Positions 39,328 through 48,384 of a DNA stretch of 52,942 nucleotides are shown piece after piece. Position 1 is the stretch's first letter; every line of letters begins with the position of its first letter. The notes beneath the pieces are model-generated. The model was not told the DNA's origin. It searched no databases and was given only the letters and a program-made list of their open reading frames with translations. The stretch is from positions 1 to 52,942 of the forward strand of contig JAIXOI010000005.1 in the NCBI GenBank assembly GCA_027486795.1, written 5' to 3'. The position numbers and the translations under genes are program-made. Source of the DNA: Sphingobacteriales bacterium (GTDB lineage Bacteria; Bacteroidota; Bacteroidia; Chitinophagales; CAIOSU01).

Positions 39328-40419
39328 TTAAAGCTTGCGCCTGCGCAAATCGCGCAGGTAATCATGACCGCTAAACTGCTCTATAGTAGCCGCATCAATT
39401 CGTTTGGTACGGCTTTTTAGCAGGGCTATCACTTCGTCTTTGGTTTTTGGGGTCTCATCCAAATCCACATAAAAACTGGCAAGGGTGCCGTACTGCTTGG
39501 TCATCAAGAACAACCACACGGCAAAGAAATCGATAGTACGGAACACAATAGCCCCTTGCTCGCGGTACTTAGCTAAGTTGTCTTGAAACTCCTTGGGCAT
39601 ATCAGTCCAGTGCATGGCAGGGCGCACGTGGTGGCCAATGTGGTATCCATCGTTAAAGCAGGTTTGGTTGTAGCGCGAGTTGATGCAGGTAATACTATTT
39701 TTGTAGCTATTACCTGGGTCGGTAGCGTCCACAAAAGCATGTTGTCCCCAGTTGCCAGCCATCATCAAAAAGCGGGTCATGCAAAACGGGATAACGAACA
39801 TAACCACCGTGGCCTTTACGCTTATCAAACACATAATGGCTACCAGTATAAAAAACGAAAACTCGCCAACCAGTATATTGCGCATCCATTCTTTACGGTT
39901 CTTTTTAACAAAGTACTGCGACAATGCATAAATGCCCAAAAAGAAGAAACTAGCAAAATAGTGCATAAAGCCCCAGAAGCTATCGCGTTGGTACTTCATG
40001 GTGCTGCTCAGGTCGTCTTTAAGGTTGCCCTCGGTGTGGTGCATGCAAATGTGGTGGGCGTAGTAGGTTTCGGGGGTTTCGCCAAAAAACGGCCCCAAAA
40101 ACCACGGAATGATGTTGTTCATCCATTCGTACTCTTTTTTGAAAAGCTTACGGTGGCAAATGTTGTGCAGCATTAGTATATATGGCCCTAACAACACGGC
40201 AAACAATACAATTAAATACGGCACGGCCAACCACCACGTAAACCAACCATACAACACCACCGCCACCGGCAAAATGATAGCCGAAAGACCCAAAAACAAA
40301 TGGATAAAAGGCAGATCGCGCTCATCGTTAATAAAGCGCATAATCAACCGATCGAAAGCACCCAACTGGCGCTCTTTAAGCATAGGGTCGCTAATGGTAA
40401 TTTGGGATATGTGTTGCAT
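39328..40419 (-). CDS. Membrane fatty-acid desaturase family protein
   Basis: A 363-residue integral-membrane di-iron enzyme. The His boxes are HNICHRK (about 85), HHICMHH (about 122-128) and DGYHIGHHVRP (about 262); membrane helices surround them (LFLGLSAIILPVAVVLYGWF, SFFILVAIMCLISVKATVVM). It introduces a double bond or hydroxyl into acyl chains in the inner membrane using O2, so the organism should meet oxygen. Exact substrate and position of action are unknown. Single gene. Confidence 0.88.
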   Translation of the reverse strand: MQHISQITISDPMLKERQLGAFDRLIMRFINDERDLPFIHLFLGLSAIILPVAVVLYGWFTWWLAVPYLIVLFAVLLGPYILMLHNICHRKLFKKEYEWMNNIIPWFLGPFFGETPETYYAHHICMHHTEGNLKDDLSSTMKYQRDSFWGFMHYFASFFFLGIYALSQYFVKKNRKEWMRNILVGEFSFFILVAIMCLISVKATVVMFVIPFCMTRFLMMAGNWGQHAFVDATDPGNSYKNSITCINSRYNQTCFNDGYHIGHHVRPAMHWTDMPKEFQDNLAKYREQGAIVFRTIDFFAVWLFLMTKQYGTLASFYVDLDETPKTKDEVIALLKSRTKRIDAATIEQFSGHDYLRDLRRRKL

Positions 40420-40585
40420 GGGGTAATATGCTGTTTAACTAGGCTTGTAAAATTAAGGAATAATGGGGAGATGGGTAACGCTCGGTTACATATACATTTT
40501 AGGATAGTGTAACCTCAAACTTTGGGGTTGAGCTACCAATAATCCAACATTTTAATTGTTACTGGAGTTTTGAAAGCAAATTCCA

Positions 40586-41434
40586 TTGCGTGCGCTCCGT
40601 AATGGCAAAAAACCTAACTTCACGCTGGAGACATTTGCATCTATGCCCAATGGTGATTTTAAGATATTAGCTATCCCATTGCTTGAGGAATATAAAACCC
40701 AAGTAACGCTTCCGATGTTGGAAGCTTACCATCAGTTGCAGGAGAGCGAACTATCAATGGATAATTTTAGCTTCTACACCTCCGTGTCGGCAGTATTTTC
40801 ATCTAAAATAGAAGGTGAGCCAATAGAGCTGGATTCTTACGTAAAATATAAACGTTTCGGCATCGAGTTTTTGCCCGATTATACCCGAAAGATAGACGAC
40901 CTATACGATGCCTATCAGTTTGCCAAGCTTAATGCGTTGAACCAACCAAATCTTGAAGCGGCACATGCTACGCTCACCAAAAACATATTGCCCAAAAGCC
41001 AGCAAGGCCAAACCCGTGCAAGCAATATGTATGTAACTACCAGCGATGGCAAAATAGAGTATGTAGCTGCACAACCACAAAGCTTGCCCAATGAGTTGGG
41101 CAAGTTTTACCACGACCTCGATATACTGCTAAATGCCGACCTTGCTTTGCACGAAACGTTTTACTATGCAGCAGTGCTGCATTTAGTATTCGTAAAAATC
41201 CATCCATTTGATGATGGCAATGGCAGGACTGGCCGTTTGCTGGAGAAATGGTTTTTAGGTGCCAAACTCGGTGAAAAAGCATGGCTTATACAATCGGAAA
41301 AGATGTATTACCAGCACCACCAACTATACTACCAAAACTTGCGCAAACTGGGGTTGGAATACGATCACTTGGATTATCACCTAGCCTTACCTTTCTTGTT
41401 GATGCTGCCTCAGGGTTTAATAGTAGCTAAATAA
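40586..41434 (+). CDS. Fic-domain protein with N-terminal inhibitory helix
   Basis: A 282-residue protein. The Fic motif is HPFDDGNGRTGRLLEKW (about residues 208-224), complete with catalytic His, Asp and Arg residues. SSKIEGEPIE (about 71-80) fits the inhibitory [S/T]xxxE[G/N] motif in the N-terminal helix (class II). Fic proteins usually transfer AMP to protein hydroxyls; the target is unknown. The longest frame begins with TTG at 40586; the first ATG is at 40643 (MPNGDFKILA), so the true start is uncertain. A hairpin-rich MITE follows directly. Confidence 0.9.
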   Translation: MRALRNGKKPNFTLETFASMPNGDFKILAIPLLEEYKTQVTLPMLEAYHQLQESELSMDNFSFYTSVSAVFSSKIEGEPIELDSYVKYKRFGIEFLPDYTRKIDDLYDAYQFAKLNALNQPNLEAAHATLTKNILPKSQQGQTRASNMYVTTSDGKIEYVAAQPQSLPNELGKFYHDLDILLNADLALHETFYYAAVLHLVFVKIHPFDDGNGRTGRLLEKWFLGAKLGEKAWLIQSEKMYYQHHQLYYQNLRKLGLEYDHLDYHLALPFLLMLPQGLIVAK

Positions 41435-41445
41435 TTATTGAAATT

Positions 41446-41597
41446 TAGCCCATGGTTTCAACCATGGGTAACCAATCGAAATACCACCCCAATCGTTTTA
41501 ACGGTTTCCGCAATAAATACTATCCAATTAACCCAAAACCGTTAAAACGGTTAAATGCTTTAGGACTTCACGCTCCCACGGTTGAAACCGTGGGCTA
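41446..41597. mobile_element. MITE-like element with palindromic ends
   Basis: 152 bases. The left end TAGCCCATGGTTTCAACCAT plus GGG (41446-41468) and right end (41575-41597) are inverted copies matching at 21 of 23 bases. Each end is also a palindrome by itself, and the two differences are a paired change (CATGG/CCATG versus CACGG/CCGTG). An inner inverted pair (41491-41507, 41536-41552) contains CGTTTTAACGG. No gene. Confidence 0.8.
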
Positions 41598-41610
41598 TTA
41601 TTGTAACCAC

Positions 41611-42366
41611 CTAAAAACTCACCCCAAACAGCACCCCAAACCTGCGGTAGGTGCGCTTATCGGTGCTGAAGGAGCCATCGTTGCCCCACCACCAATTGTT
41701 ATAATAGCTGCGCTCGGCATTGTATTGGCGGTATATGGCGTTCAGAGTTAAACTAACGCGGCTAGCCGTGCGGAACGTGACCCCTAGCCCACCCTCGTAG
41801 TAAGCACCTCCCTTGGCATCGAAAAAACCATCGGGCGTTTTGTAGGGGAAGGCATACCCGCTGGCAAAAAAGTAATTGGGCGTTATCCTGGTTTTCATGG
41901 CCTCGCCACCAATGCGCACGTATATGGGTGCAAACTTATCGCCGCTATTAGGGTGAATATCGGTGCCGCCGCCCGCAGCCAAATACAACTGCGGCAAAAA
42001 CCGATAACCAATAGCAGCCCCACAGGTAAACGAAACGGGCTCTTGCTCAATGTTACCAAACAAAAACCCAGTGGCTATAGTAGCATACAAGCCCTTGCTT
42101 TGCACTTGGTGCGGCTTACGCGGTGCGCGACTTGGAGGTATGTCTTTGCGTATTTCGGCCACGCTCTCTATCGGGAACTCCACTTCGGTGCCATCGGCCA
42201 TGCGCAGGCGTATATGGCCGGGTTTTAAGGCATCTATGCGCTGACCCTTGATGATACTGCCATCGTTGAGCACCAATACTGCCGGTTGGGTGGTATCGGG
42301 TTGTTGGGCATGTGCATAAAAAAAGATACCTAACAGCATGACAATCATTAGTAACAGCGGTTTCAT
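41611..42366 (-). CDS. Outer-membrane beta-barrel protein
   Basis: A 251-residue protein. Signal peptide 1-21 (ending AHAQ). Residues 28-75 (LVLNDGSIIKGQRIDALKPG, HIRLRMADGTEVEFPIESVA) form a small SH3-like domain of the kind that precedes barrels in this phylum. Residues 90-251 are an outer-membrane barrel of about eight strands, ending RRFGVLFGVSF with a terminal Phe for BAM recognition. Function unknown. Confidence 0.78.
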   Translation of the reverse strand: MKPLLLMIVMLLGIFFYAHAQQPDTTQPAVLVLNDGSIIKGQRIDALKPGHIRLRMADGTEVEFPIESVAEIRKDIPPSRAPRKPHQVQSKGLYATIATGFLFGNIEQEPVSFTCGAAIGYRFLPQLYLAAGGGTDIHPNSGDKFAPIYVRIGGEAMKTRITPNYFFASGYAFPYKTPDGFFDAKGGAYYEGGLGVTFRTASRVSLTLNAIYRQYNAERSYYNNWWWGNDGSFSTDKRTYRRFGVLFGVSF

Positions 42367-42486
42367 ACCAGTATATTTGAGTAGTAAATGTAGTTATTTT
42401 TTGCGCCGTGCAGTTGCCGAGGCAACCGAACGATTTTGTATGCCGTTATACCCTTGAAACAAGCCAACCAACAAAAACACTAGGCT

Positions 42487-43800
42487 ATGAAAACCAACAC
42501 CGCTCATCGTTTTTTGCTGCTACTTACTATGTTTGTGGCACTCGCGTTTCAAGGTTGTATTAAAGACAAGTGCCAAAACGAGTACACCTACTACCGTTAT
42601 GAGCCTATCTATATCACATACGAAGAATTGCGCTCATCCGTTGCCTCTGAGGCACCACGAGCTTTAAAAAACCCGGGCAAGATTTGGTTTAGCGATAACT
42701 ACATTTTCATCAACGAAAAAAATGAAGGTATACACGTTATCAATAACGTAAACCCTTCGAGCCCAATCAACGAAGCATTTATAAAAATACCGGGCAACCT
42801 TGACTTGGCCGTGCGCAACAATACGCTGTATGCCGATAGCTACATCGATTTACTGGCCATTGATGTAACTACACCAAACAGCATTGCCGTTACCAAGCGC
42901 ATCGAAAACGCCTTGCCACAGCGCGGCACTGCCGGTTTTAGCAACGCTTGGGACTTTGCAGCCATCGACCCGAACGGCGTAATAACCGACTATAAAAAAA
43001 TAGCCGTAACCGAAGCCTACGAAACTGATTGCAACGGCGGCACCACCACCGATGGCCCAATAATGATTGAAGATGGAGGGTTTGTAAACACTTTTGATGG
43101 TGTAAGCAGCGACAATAGTGCCAACAGTGGCGGCGACGTGGGCAACAAAGGTGGAAGTATGGCGCGCTTTGCCATGTACCAAAACTACTTGTATATAGTT
43201 GATAACAGCTTTATGCATTTGTACGATATAGCTAATGCTACTACACCAGTATTCAGCACCCAAATACAGGTAGGATGGGAAATTGAAACCATTTTTATGC
43301 GCGGCAGTTTTATTTACATTGGCAGCACCAGCGGTATGCACATTTACGACAATTCGTCGCCATCAAACCCAACTTGGCTATCAACGTATAGCCACGTTAA
43401 CAGCTGCGACCCAGTAGTAGTTGAGGGCAACTATGCCTATGTAACGTTGCGCAGCGGCACTGCTTGCGATGGGTTTACCAACCAATTGGATGTGGTAGAC
43501 ATTAGCAACAAAACCAACCCAACCCTGGTAGCCAGCTACCCTATGACCAACCCGCACGGGCTAGGCATCGCCAGCGGCATCTTGTTTATTTGCGATGGTG
43601 CCGATGGCCTAAAAGTATACGACGCCAGCAACCCACTTACTATTGGCGACAACCAATTGCAGCACTTTGCTGGTATTGATGCCTACGATGTAATTCCTTT
43701 CCAGAAGCGATTGTTTATGATTGGTAATAATGGATTTTATCAATATGATTATACCGACCCAACTAATTTGGTGCTTTTGAGCACGATAAGTGCACAATGA
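42487..43800 (+). CDS. LVIVD-repeat beta-propeller lipoprotein
   Basis: A 437-residue lipoprotein (signal MKTNTAHRFLLLLTMFVALA followed by FQGC). From about residue 70 it repeats blades of the type LYIVDNSFMHLYDIANATTP, FIYIGSTSGMHIYDNSSPSN, NQLDVVDISNKTNPTLVASY and LFICDGADGLKVYDASNPLT, which are LVIVD beta-propeller repeats. It should sit on the outer membrane or face the periplasm. Binding partner unknown. The sigma-factor operon begins directly after it. Confidence 0.88.
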   Translation: MKTNTAHRFLLLLTMFVALAFQGCIKDKCQNEYTYYRYEPIYITYEELRSSVASEAPRALKNPGKIWFSDNYIFINEKNEGIHVINNVNPSSPINEAFIKIPGNLDLAVRNNTLYADSYIDLLAIDVTTPNSIAVTKRIENALPQRGTAGFSNAWDFAAIDPNGVITDYKKIAVTEAYETDCNGGTTTDGPIMIEDGGFVNTFDGVSSDNSANSGGDVGNKGGSMARFAMYQNYLYIVDNSFMHLYDIANATTPVFSTQIQVGWEIETIFMRGSFIYIGSTSGMHIYDNSSPSNPTWLSTYSHVNSCDPVVVEGNYAYVTLRSGTACDGFTNQLDVVDISNKTNPTLVASYPMTNPHGLGIASGILFICDGADGLKVYDASNPLTIGDNQLQHFAGIDAYDVIPFQKRLFMIGNNGFYQYDYTDPTNLVLLSTISAQ

Positions 43801-43806
43801 TATGCG

Positions 43807-43814
43807 TAACTTTG
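43807..43814 (+). promoter_or_regulatory. Promoter box TAACTTTG deciding the sigma factor start
   Basis: TAACTTTG lies just after the stop of the LVIVD gene and 31 bases before the ATG at 43845. The frame also has an ATG at 43797, but that lies upstream of this promoter. Confidence 0.68.
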
Positions 43815-43844
43815 CCAAGGACTGGCCACCAGCCAGCAACATTT

Positions 43845-44402
43845 ATGAGTTTAGAGGACATTGTTAAAGGCTGTATTGCGGGCAAAAGAGTAGCCCAAAG
43901 TAAGTTGTACGAGCACTACCACGCCCGTATGGTGGGCGTATGCTTGCGCTATGCCGGAAGCAAAGACGAGGCTCGCGAAATAATGAACTTGGGGTTTCTT
44001 AAGGTGTTTCAAACCATGGAGCGTTTCGAAAACGGGGGTGGCAATTTGGATGCCTGGATATACCGAATCATGATCAATACCTCGATAGACTATTACCGCA
44101 AAGAACTAAAGCATCGCTACCAAGACGACGTTGAGAACCACTACCACTTGCACGATGAAAGCGCCGATGCCATAAGCGACATGAGCGCCACCGAATTGAT
44201 ACATCTGGTGCAAGAGTTAAGCCCAGCCTATAGAACCGTATTTAATCTTTATGTAATTGAAGGTTTTTCGCACAAAGAAATAGCAGACCAATTGAACATC
44301 TCAGAAGGCACTTCAAAATCGAACCTAGCCAAGGCAAGAGGCAACTTACAAACCATGATACGCGAACGTGAATCCTTTAAATCTACGAGCTATGCCGGAT
44401 AA
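43845..44402 (+). CDS. ECF RNA polymerase sigma factor
   Basis: A 185-residue sigma-70 family ECF factor. Region 2 is MVGVCLRYAGSKDEAREIMN ... KVFQTMERFENGGGNLDAWI, followed by YRIMINTSIDYYRKE. Region 4 is ELIHLVQELSPAYRTVFNLY and VIEGFSHKEIADQLNISEGT with SKSNLAKAR, the helix-turn-helix for the -35 element. The start chosen follows the promoter at 43807. The next gene overlaps by 11 bases and is its likely anti-sigma factor. Confidence 0.93.
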   Translation: MSLEDIVKGCIAGKRVAQSKLYEHYHARMVGVCLRYAGSKDEAREIMNLGFLKVFQTMERFENGGGNLDAWIYRIMINTSIDYYRKELKHRYQDDVENHYHLHDESADAISDMSATELIHLVQELSPAYRTVFNLYVIEGFSHKEIADQLNISEGTSKSNLAKARGNLQTMIRERESFKSTSYAG

Positions 44403-45891
44403 CTACATGGACGATATTTGGAAGGATAAACTGGGCAACTATCAAGCCCCTGCCGACCCGCAAGACTGGGCCGACATGGCCGCCATGCTTGATGCTAAGG
44501 CAGATAAACGTGCTGCATTCTATTGGTGGTGGTTGGTGGCTGCTGCCCTTGTTGTAACTGTTGGGGGTGGTATTTTCCATTTAATGAATGTTGAAGCTAA
44601 CCAACTGGATGCTTTTGCAATAAATGGCAACGGTGATGCGGAGAATAGCGCTAACAACAACACTTTTAACTCCGGCAGCATAGCTGAAAGCGATAATACA
44701 AACACCAATATCGACACTACTGGCAACCCAAAAAATTCGTCCTCTGGGGTATTAGGCCATGATAATAATAGCCTAAACAAAACTCACACCAATACTGATG
44801 GCAAAGGCGCTAACAACCTAAACACGAATATTGCAGCCAACAAAAAACCAGCAAATGGCAATAACAGCAATAGACCAGCTACAAAAAAAGGGAAACAAGG
44901 CAAAGCTGGCAAAGGCAACAAAAATGGTTCTTTAACAAACACCGATAACAGCAACAACATAAGTGGCAATGGCAACAATATAGCTAATAAAGGTGATGCC
45001 AATAATGGAACCAGTAGCCACGGAACAAGCAACAAGGCAATAGTTGATGGTACTACTGCTGCCGATAATTATGAAAAGCCAGTAGGCACCATTAGCGTGA
45101 AACGCTTGAAAGAACTACCAAATCCGCTTGCCCTTTCCATTAGTCGCGATACCATAATACGCAACTGGCGCGATAAGGTGCTACGCCCAAAAGCAGTGCA
45201 GCACTATCTTGGGTTGAGTGTTGGCTGGGTTACCGCCCGAGTTGACCGCAGCGGCGATTTCCGCCCAGGGTATAATTTTGGGTTGCAATATAGCATGATG
45301 GTAAAACACCGCGCAGGATTCCATGCAGGGCTGGCTTTCCGCCGATACCAATACTACACCGATTTGGTAGCCTGCAATTATGAACTTTATCAATGCCCTA
45401 ATAGCTATAGCAGCGCGTTGCAAACTATTGACTTAAATGTGGGCGCCCAAGTAAATTTGGTAAAAACCGATAAAGTGGAATGGTACGTAATGGCTGGTGT
45501 AAACAACCAATTTATGCTTTCCGAAACCTTTGAGTACAACCTTCCTAAAATTGATACCGTAAGTCCTACCCCGATACCTGTTGAACCGCCTACGAATACT
45601 AGTTTCACCGGTGGCGGTGTGAGCAATTACAACGAAAGTTTAGATGTAAGTGCCGATTTCAATTCGCTTACCTCAAACGGAGCTGGCAGTGCTTCGGGTA
45701 AATTTTTGCGCGAACGCTACCTAGGGGCTTGGTATGTTGGCACTGGTGTTACTTGGCACTTTGCCAGCCGCATGAACCTGCAAGTAGAGCCCGTTATTGG
45801 CAGCACGATGCAGTTTGTGGGCATACAAGACAAGAAAATGTGGAACAGTGGCGTGAATGTGAGACTGAACGTAAGATTGGGAAAATTTTAA
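44392..45891 (+). CDS. Dual-membrane-spanning anti-sigma/beta-barrel protein (Dma-like)
   Basis: A 499-residue protein from the ATG at 44392, overlapping the sigma factor stop; an upstream GTG in frame is less likely. Residues 1-43 (MDDIWKDKLGNYQAPADPQD, WADMAAMLDAKA) are a short cytosolic anti-sigma-like segment, residues about 44-68 a membrane helix (FYWWWLVAAALVVTVGGGIF), residues about 70-225 an Asn/Gly/Ser/Lys-rich flexible linker, and residues about 255-499 an outer-membrane beta-barrel ending RLNVRLGKF. One chain could thus join the cytoplasm, inner membrane, periplasm and outer membrane. The order matches the Dma proteins described in Bacteroides. Signal and regulon unknown. Confidence 0.85.
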   Translation: MPDNYMDDIWKDKLGNYQAPADPQDWADMAAMLDAKADKRAAFYWWWLVAAALVVTVGGGIFHLMNVEANQLDAFAINGNGDAENSANNNTFNSGSIAESDNTNTNIDTTGNPKNSSSGVLGHDNNSLNKTHTNTDGKGANNLNTNIAANKKPANGNNSNRPATKKGKQGKAGKGNKNGSLTNTDNSNNISGNGNNIANKGDANNGTSSHGTSNKAIVDGTTAADNYEKPVGTISVKRLKELPNPLALSISRDTIIRNWRDKVLRPKAVQHYLGLSVGWVTARVDRSGDFRPGYNFGLQYSMMVKHRAGFHAGLAFRRYQYYTDLVACNYELYQCPNSYSSALQTIDLNVGAQVNLVKTDKVEWYVMAGVNNQFMLSETFEYNLPKIDTVSPTPIPVEPPTNTSFTGGGVSNYNESLDVSADFNSLTSNGAGSASGKFLRERYLGAWYVGTGVTWHFASRMNLQVEPVIGSTMQFVGIQDKKMWNSGVNVRLNVRLGKF

Positions 45892-46058
45892 GGTGCTAAT
45901 TGGTATCAGTTAGATAAAGCTAAGCAGTACAAACTTTTTAGGCCAATACTAATTAATGCTCCAACCGACCTTCTCGGTGTGCGCTACAAACCAAACGGAA
46001 AACCTTATTAGCAAGTTTAGTGGCACTTCAAAACTCCATCAACAGCTAGCTAAAGCCA

Positions 46059-46532
46059 TCACTGCTCATTATATGTTGCCACTATCTCGTCCACGCGCTT
46101 GCCGTTTACGCCAAGGTCGCTGCGGCCCAGGCGCGAGGCGCTGCGATAATGAATCACATTTTGCTGCGCATCGACATAAAACTCTACATCATCAATATAC
46201 CGCATGGCAAAGGTGCGAAACTCGGCATATAGATAGTCCGGCTTTTGCTCCACAATAATGGTACGAGGCATTTTTTCGATAATAGCAACGAGTTTTTTCA
46301 TGGCTGCTTCGGCGCTTTCGCCAGGTTGCAATGCTATAGCTTGGCGCTTCTCATAGGCGTTATCGCTGGTGCTTTGGGTGCTTACACAATTGGGCGTGCC
46401 GGGGCAGGGCTTTAATTGACCATTGTTTACGCCCAACCCCTCGGGCCGTGGGCTAAGGCGCGGCACTGCCAATAGCAAACCAACATACACAACCAATACC
46501 ACTAAGCCAATGCGGAACAACCATTTCTTCAT
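46059..46532 (-). CDS. DUF1499 membrane-anchored protein
   Basis: A 157-residue protein. N-terminal anchor (LFRIGLVVLVVYVGLLLAVP), then the DUF1499 body: GQLKPCPGTPNCVSTQSTSD, the region KPDYLYAEFRTFAMRYIDDV and YRSASRLGRSDLGVNGKRV. The CPGTPNCVS motif with two Cys is diagnostic. Function unknown; in other bacteria it occurs near envelope genes. Confidence 0.88.
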   Translation of the reverse strand: MKKWLFRIGLVVLVVYVGLLLAVPRLSPRPEGLGVNNGQLKPCPGTPNCVSTQSTSDNAYEKRQAIALQPGESAEAAMKKLVAIIEKMPRTIIVEQKPDYLYAEFRTFAMRYIDDVEFYVDAQQNVIHYRSASRLGRSDLGVNGKRVDEIVATYNEQ

Positions 46533-46630
46533 AAAGCCAATATTAAAGTGAAAATTTGAGAGTGTGTTAATGTAAACTTCAATATTCGTATCATTCTTCC
46601 AAAAAGAGCACCAATAAAAAGGTTGTCATT

Positions 46631-46671
46631 AAAAAAATAACCGGAGATGGAACTACAATTCCACCTCCGGT
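46631..46671 (-). terminator. Terminator downstream of the two-component operon
   Basis: On the minus strand a 13-base stem (ACCGGAGGTGGAA, loop TTGTAG, TTCCATCTCCGGT) leads into TATTTTTTT. The only non-Watson-Crick pair is a G-U wobble on the minus RNA and would be a mismatch on the plus RNA, so it acts on transcripts coming from the kinase side. Confidence 0.85.
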
Positions 46672-46737
46672 CTCCAAAACCTACCCTGAAAATCTTTAGA
46701 AAGTAACCTTTCGAATATTTTTAAACCTATCGGGCTG

Positions 46738-46947
46738 CTAACGTTTAGCTTGTGAGCTAGCATATAACCCTGGATAACATTTTTTCACTATTTGCTTTTT
46801 TAGCCCCTTTAGATTACCATTTTTCTGCTGCAATTTAACGAACGCAGTATGCCATTGGGCAGCGCTGTGGTTAGCATCGCTCAGTTGGCTGCTAAGTTCA
46901 TTGTTTTTGCCACTTAGCGCTTTTACATTGTTCTTAATGCGACTATA
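46738..46947 (-). pseudogene. Start-less short coding remnant, coiled-coil-like
   Basis: An open frame of 69 codons ending with TAG at 46738 and preceded by TGA at 46948. It reads NVKALSGKNNELSSQLSDAN then HSAAQWHTAFVKLQQKNGN and GLKKQIVKKCYPGLYAS, a plausible helical, basic protein. No ATG, GTG or TTG lies early in frame. It sits between the histidine kinase stop and a terminator on the same strand, so it may be a damaged third gene of that operon, or one using a rare start. Confidence 0.35.
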
Positions 46948-47011
46948 TCAATATAAAGGTGGTAGCGCGAAATTAAACGGACATTTAAATAGCGTTAAAA
47001 TAGCATTAAAA

Positions 47012-48382
47012 CTATTTCATAGTAGGAAACACAAGCGTAAATGCCGTTCCCTGCTTTAGTTTGGAACTTACCTTGATGGTACCTTTATGCAAGGTTACTA
47101 CCCTATCAACAAGAGATAGGCCAATGCCATGGCCCTTTATGGTTATTGCATCGGGGCTGCGATAAAAGGGCTCAAAAATATGATTAAGGTCTTTAGAGTT
47201 GATACCCATACCCTGGTCTTTAAACACAAGCTCAATTCGTTTGGGCAAAACATTAAGCAACACCGTAACTTTATGGTCATTTGAAAACTTGCAGGCATTC
47301 TCCATTAAGTTCAGGAAAGCCGTTTTTATCAATTGGTCGTTTCCTTTTATGGTAAGTGCGGCCTCATCATCCAATTCTCCACCAAATTCAATGGATACTT
47401 TATAATCTGGTTTTCGGCGGCGCAGCTCGGTTTCGGCTTGCCATAGTATATCGTCAATGCGCACTGCCGCAAAACCTGCTTCAGCATTTTCGGCACTGGC
47501 TTGCGCCAGTAAAAGCAAGCGGTTGCTGGTTCTGTTTAGGCTAGTGATGTCGTCAAGCACCGATGCTACAGCAGTTTTATAATCGTCGGTGCTTCTATCC
47601 TTCATTAACAATACTTCTAGCTGGCCCGAAATAGCAGTGAGCGGGGTGCGCAGCTCGTGACTAGCATTGCTCACAAAGTGCCGCTGCATTTTTACTGCTG
47701 CCTCTAGCCTATCTAACATTTTATTGAAAGTTTGGGTCAGTTGGGCTATCTCATCCTTGCCGTTGCCTTCAGATAGCCGGATATCAAGACTCCCGTATTC
47801 AATCGATTCTACATCTTTGATAACATTGGTAATCGGTTTCAAAACCCTATTAGAGAATATGCTACCTGCCACAATAACAACAACCATGCTTATGCCGAAC
47901 ACTACAAACAATACGGTTTGCAGGTTTCTTATCTTGCTCAAACCAAAACGATCCATAGCCGATGCAAACACTACAAACCGATCAAATTTGGAGGTAAACA
48001 GCAAGCCCACAACCTCGATACTATCCTCTTTGAAACGCACCTCTTTTTCAAGCCGCACTTTATCAATCAAAGCTGGCGAAATGTGCATAGAGTTAAGTGT
48101 ATCAGTAGTATAGAGGATGTCGTTTTTGTAGTTATAAATGGTAATATTCTCAGAAGGAAGGGTACCCGCATCTTTGGCGGTAATAATACGCAGCAAATCA
48201 ATGCTCACTTCATCAACTTCTAACAATAAAGTTGCGGTGGTATTGGCTTTGTTTATCAACCGGCTGTAAAACTCCTCTTCGCGGTATTCGGATGAGAAAA
48301 AGAAAATAGCTTGCGATGCCGCGAACATGATAACGCCAAAAATGGCAATAAAAGTAATGGCCAACCGCGAGCGTATAGGCAT
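47012..48382 (-). CDS. Sensor histidine kinase
   Basis: A 456-residue membrane kinase. Two membrane helices (about 8-28 and 155-178) bracket a periplasmic sensor of about 125 residues. HAMP follows (NRVLKPITNVIKDVESIEYG), then the phosphoacceptor box RHFVSNASHELRTPLTAISG and the ATPase with LNLMENACKFSNDHK (N), FKDQGMGI (G1), FEPFYRSP (F) and GHGIGLSLV (G2). All catalytic parts are present. It follows its response regulator by 2 bases. The signal is unknown. Confidence 0.93.
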   Translation of the reverse strand: MPIRSRLAITFIAIFGVIMFAASQAIFFFSSEYREEEFYSRLINKANTTATLLLEVDEVSIDLLRIITAKDAGTLPSENITIYNYKNDILYTTDTLNSMHISPALIDKVRLEKEVRFKEDSIEVVGLLFTSKFDRFVVFASAMDRFGLSKIRNLQTVLFVVFGISMVVVIVAGSIFSNRVLKPITNVIKDVESIEYGSLDIRLSEGNGKDEIAQLTQTFNKMLDRLEAAVKMQRHFVSNASHELRTPLTAISGQLEVLLMKDRSTDDYKTAVASVLDDITSLNRTSNRLLLLAQASAENAEAGFAAVRIDDILWQAETELRRRKPDYKVSIEFGGELDDEAALTIKGNDQLIKTAFLNLMENACKFSNDHKVTVLLNVLPKRIELVFKDQGMGINSKDLNHIFEPFYRSPDAITIKGHGIGLSLVDRVVTLHKGTIKVSSKLKQGTAFTLVFPTMK

Positions 48383-48384
48383 AG

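Larger units (their letters stand above)
46533..47011. other. Intergenic stretch: minus-strand terminator and a start-less coding remnant
   Basis: It contains the leader of the DUF1499 gene, a minus-strand terminator (46631-46671) and an open frame without start codon (46738-46947). No word arrays. Confidence 0.6.

Noticed and set aside
41452-41751. Plus-strand ORF of 99 residues after fic
   Set aside because: It covers the MITE and then runs antisense into the beta-barrel gene at 41611-42366.
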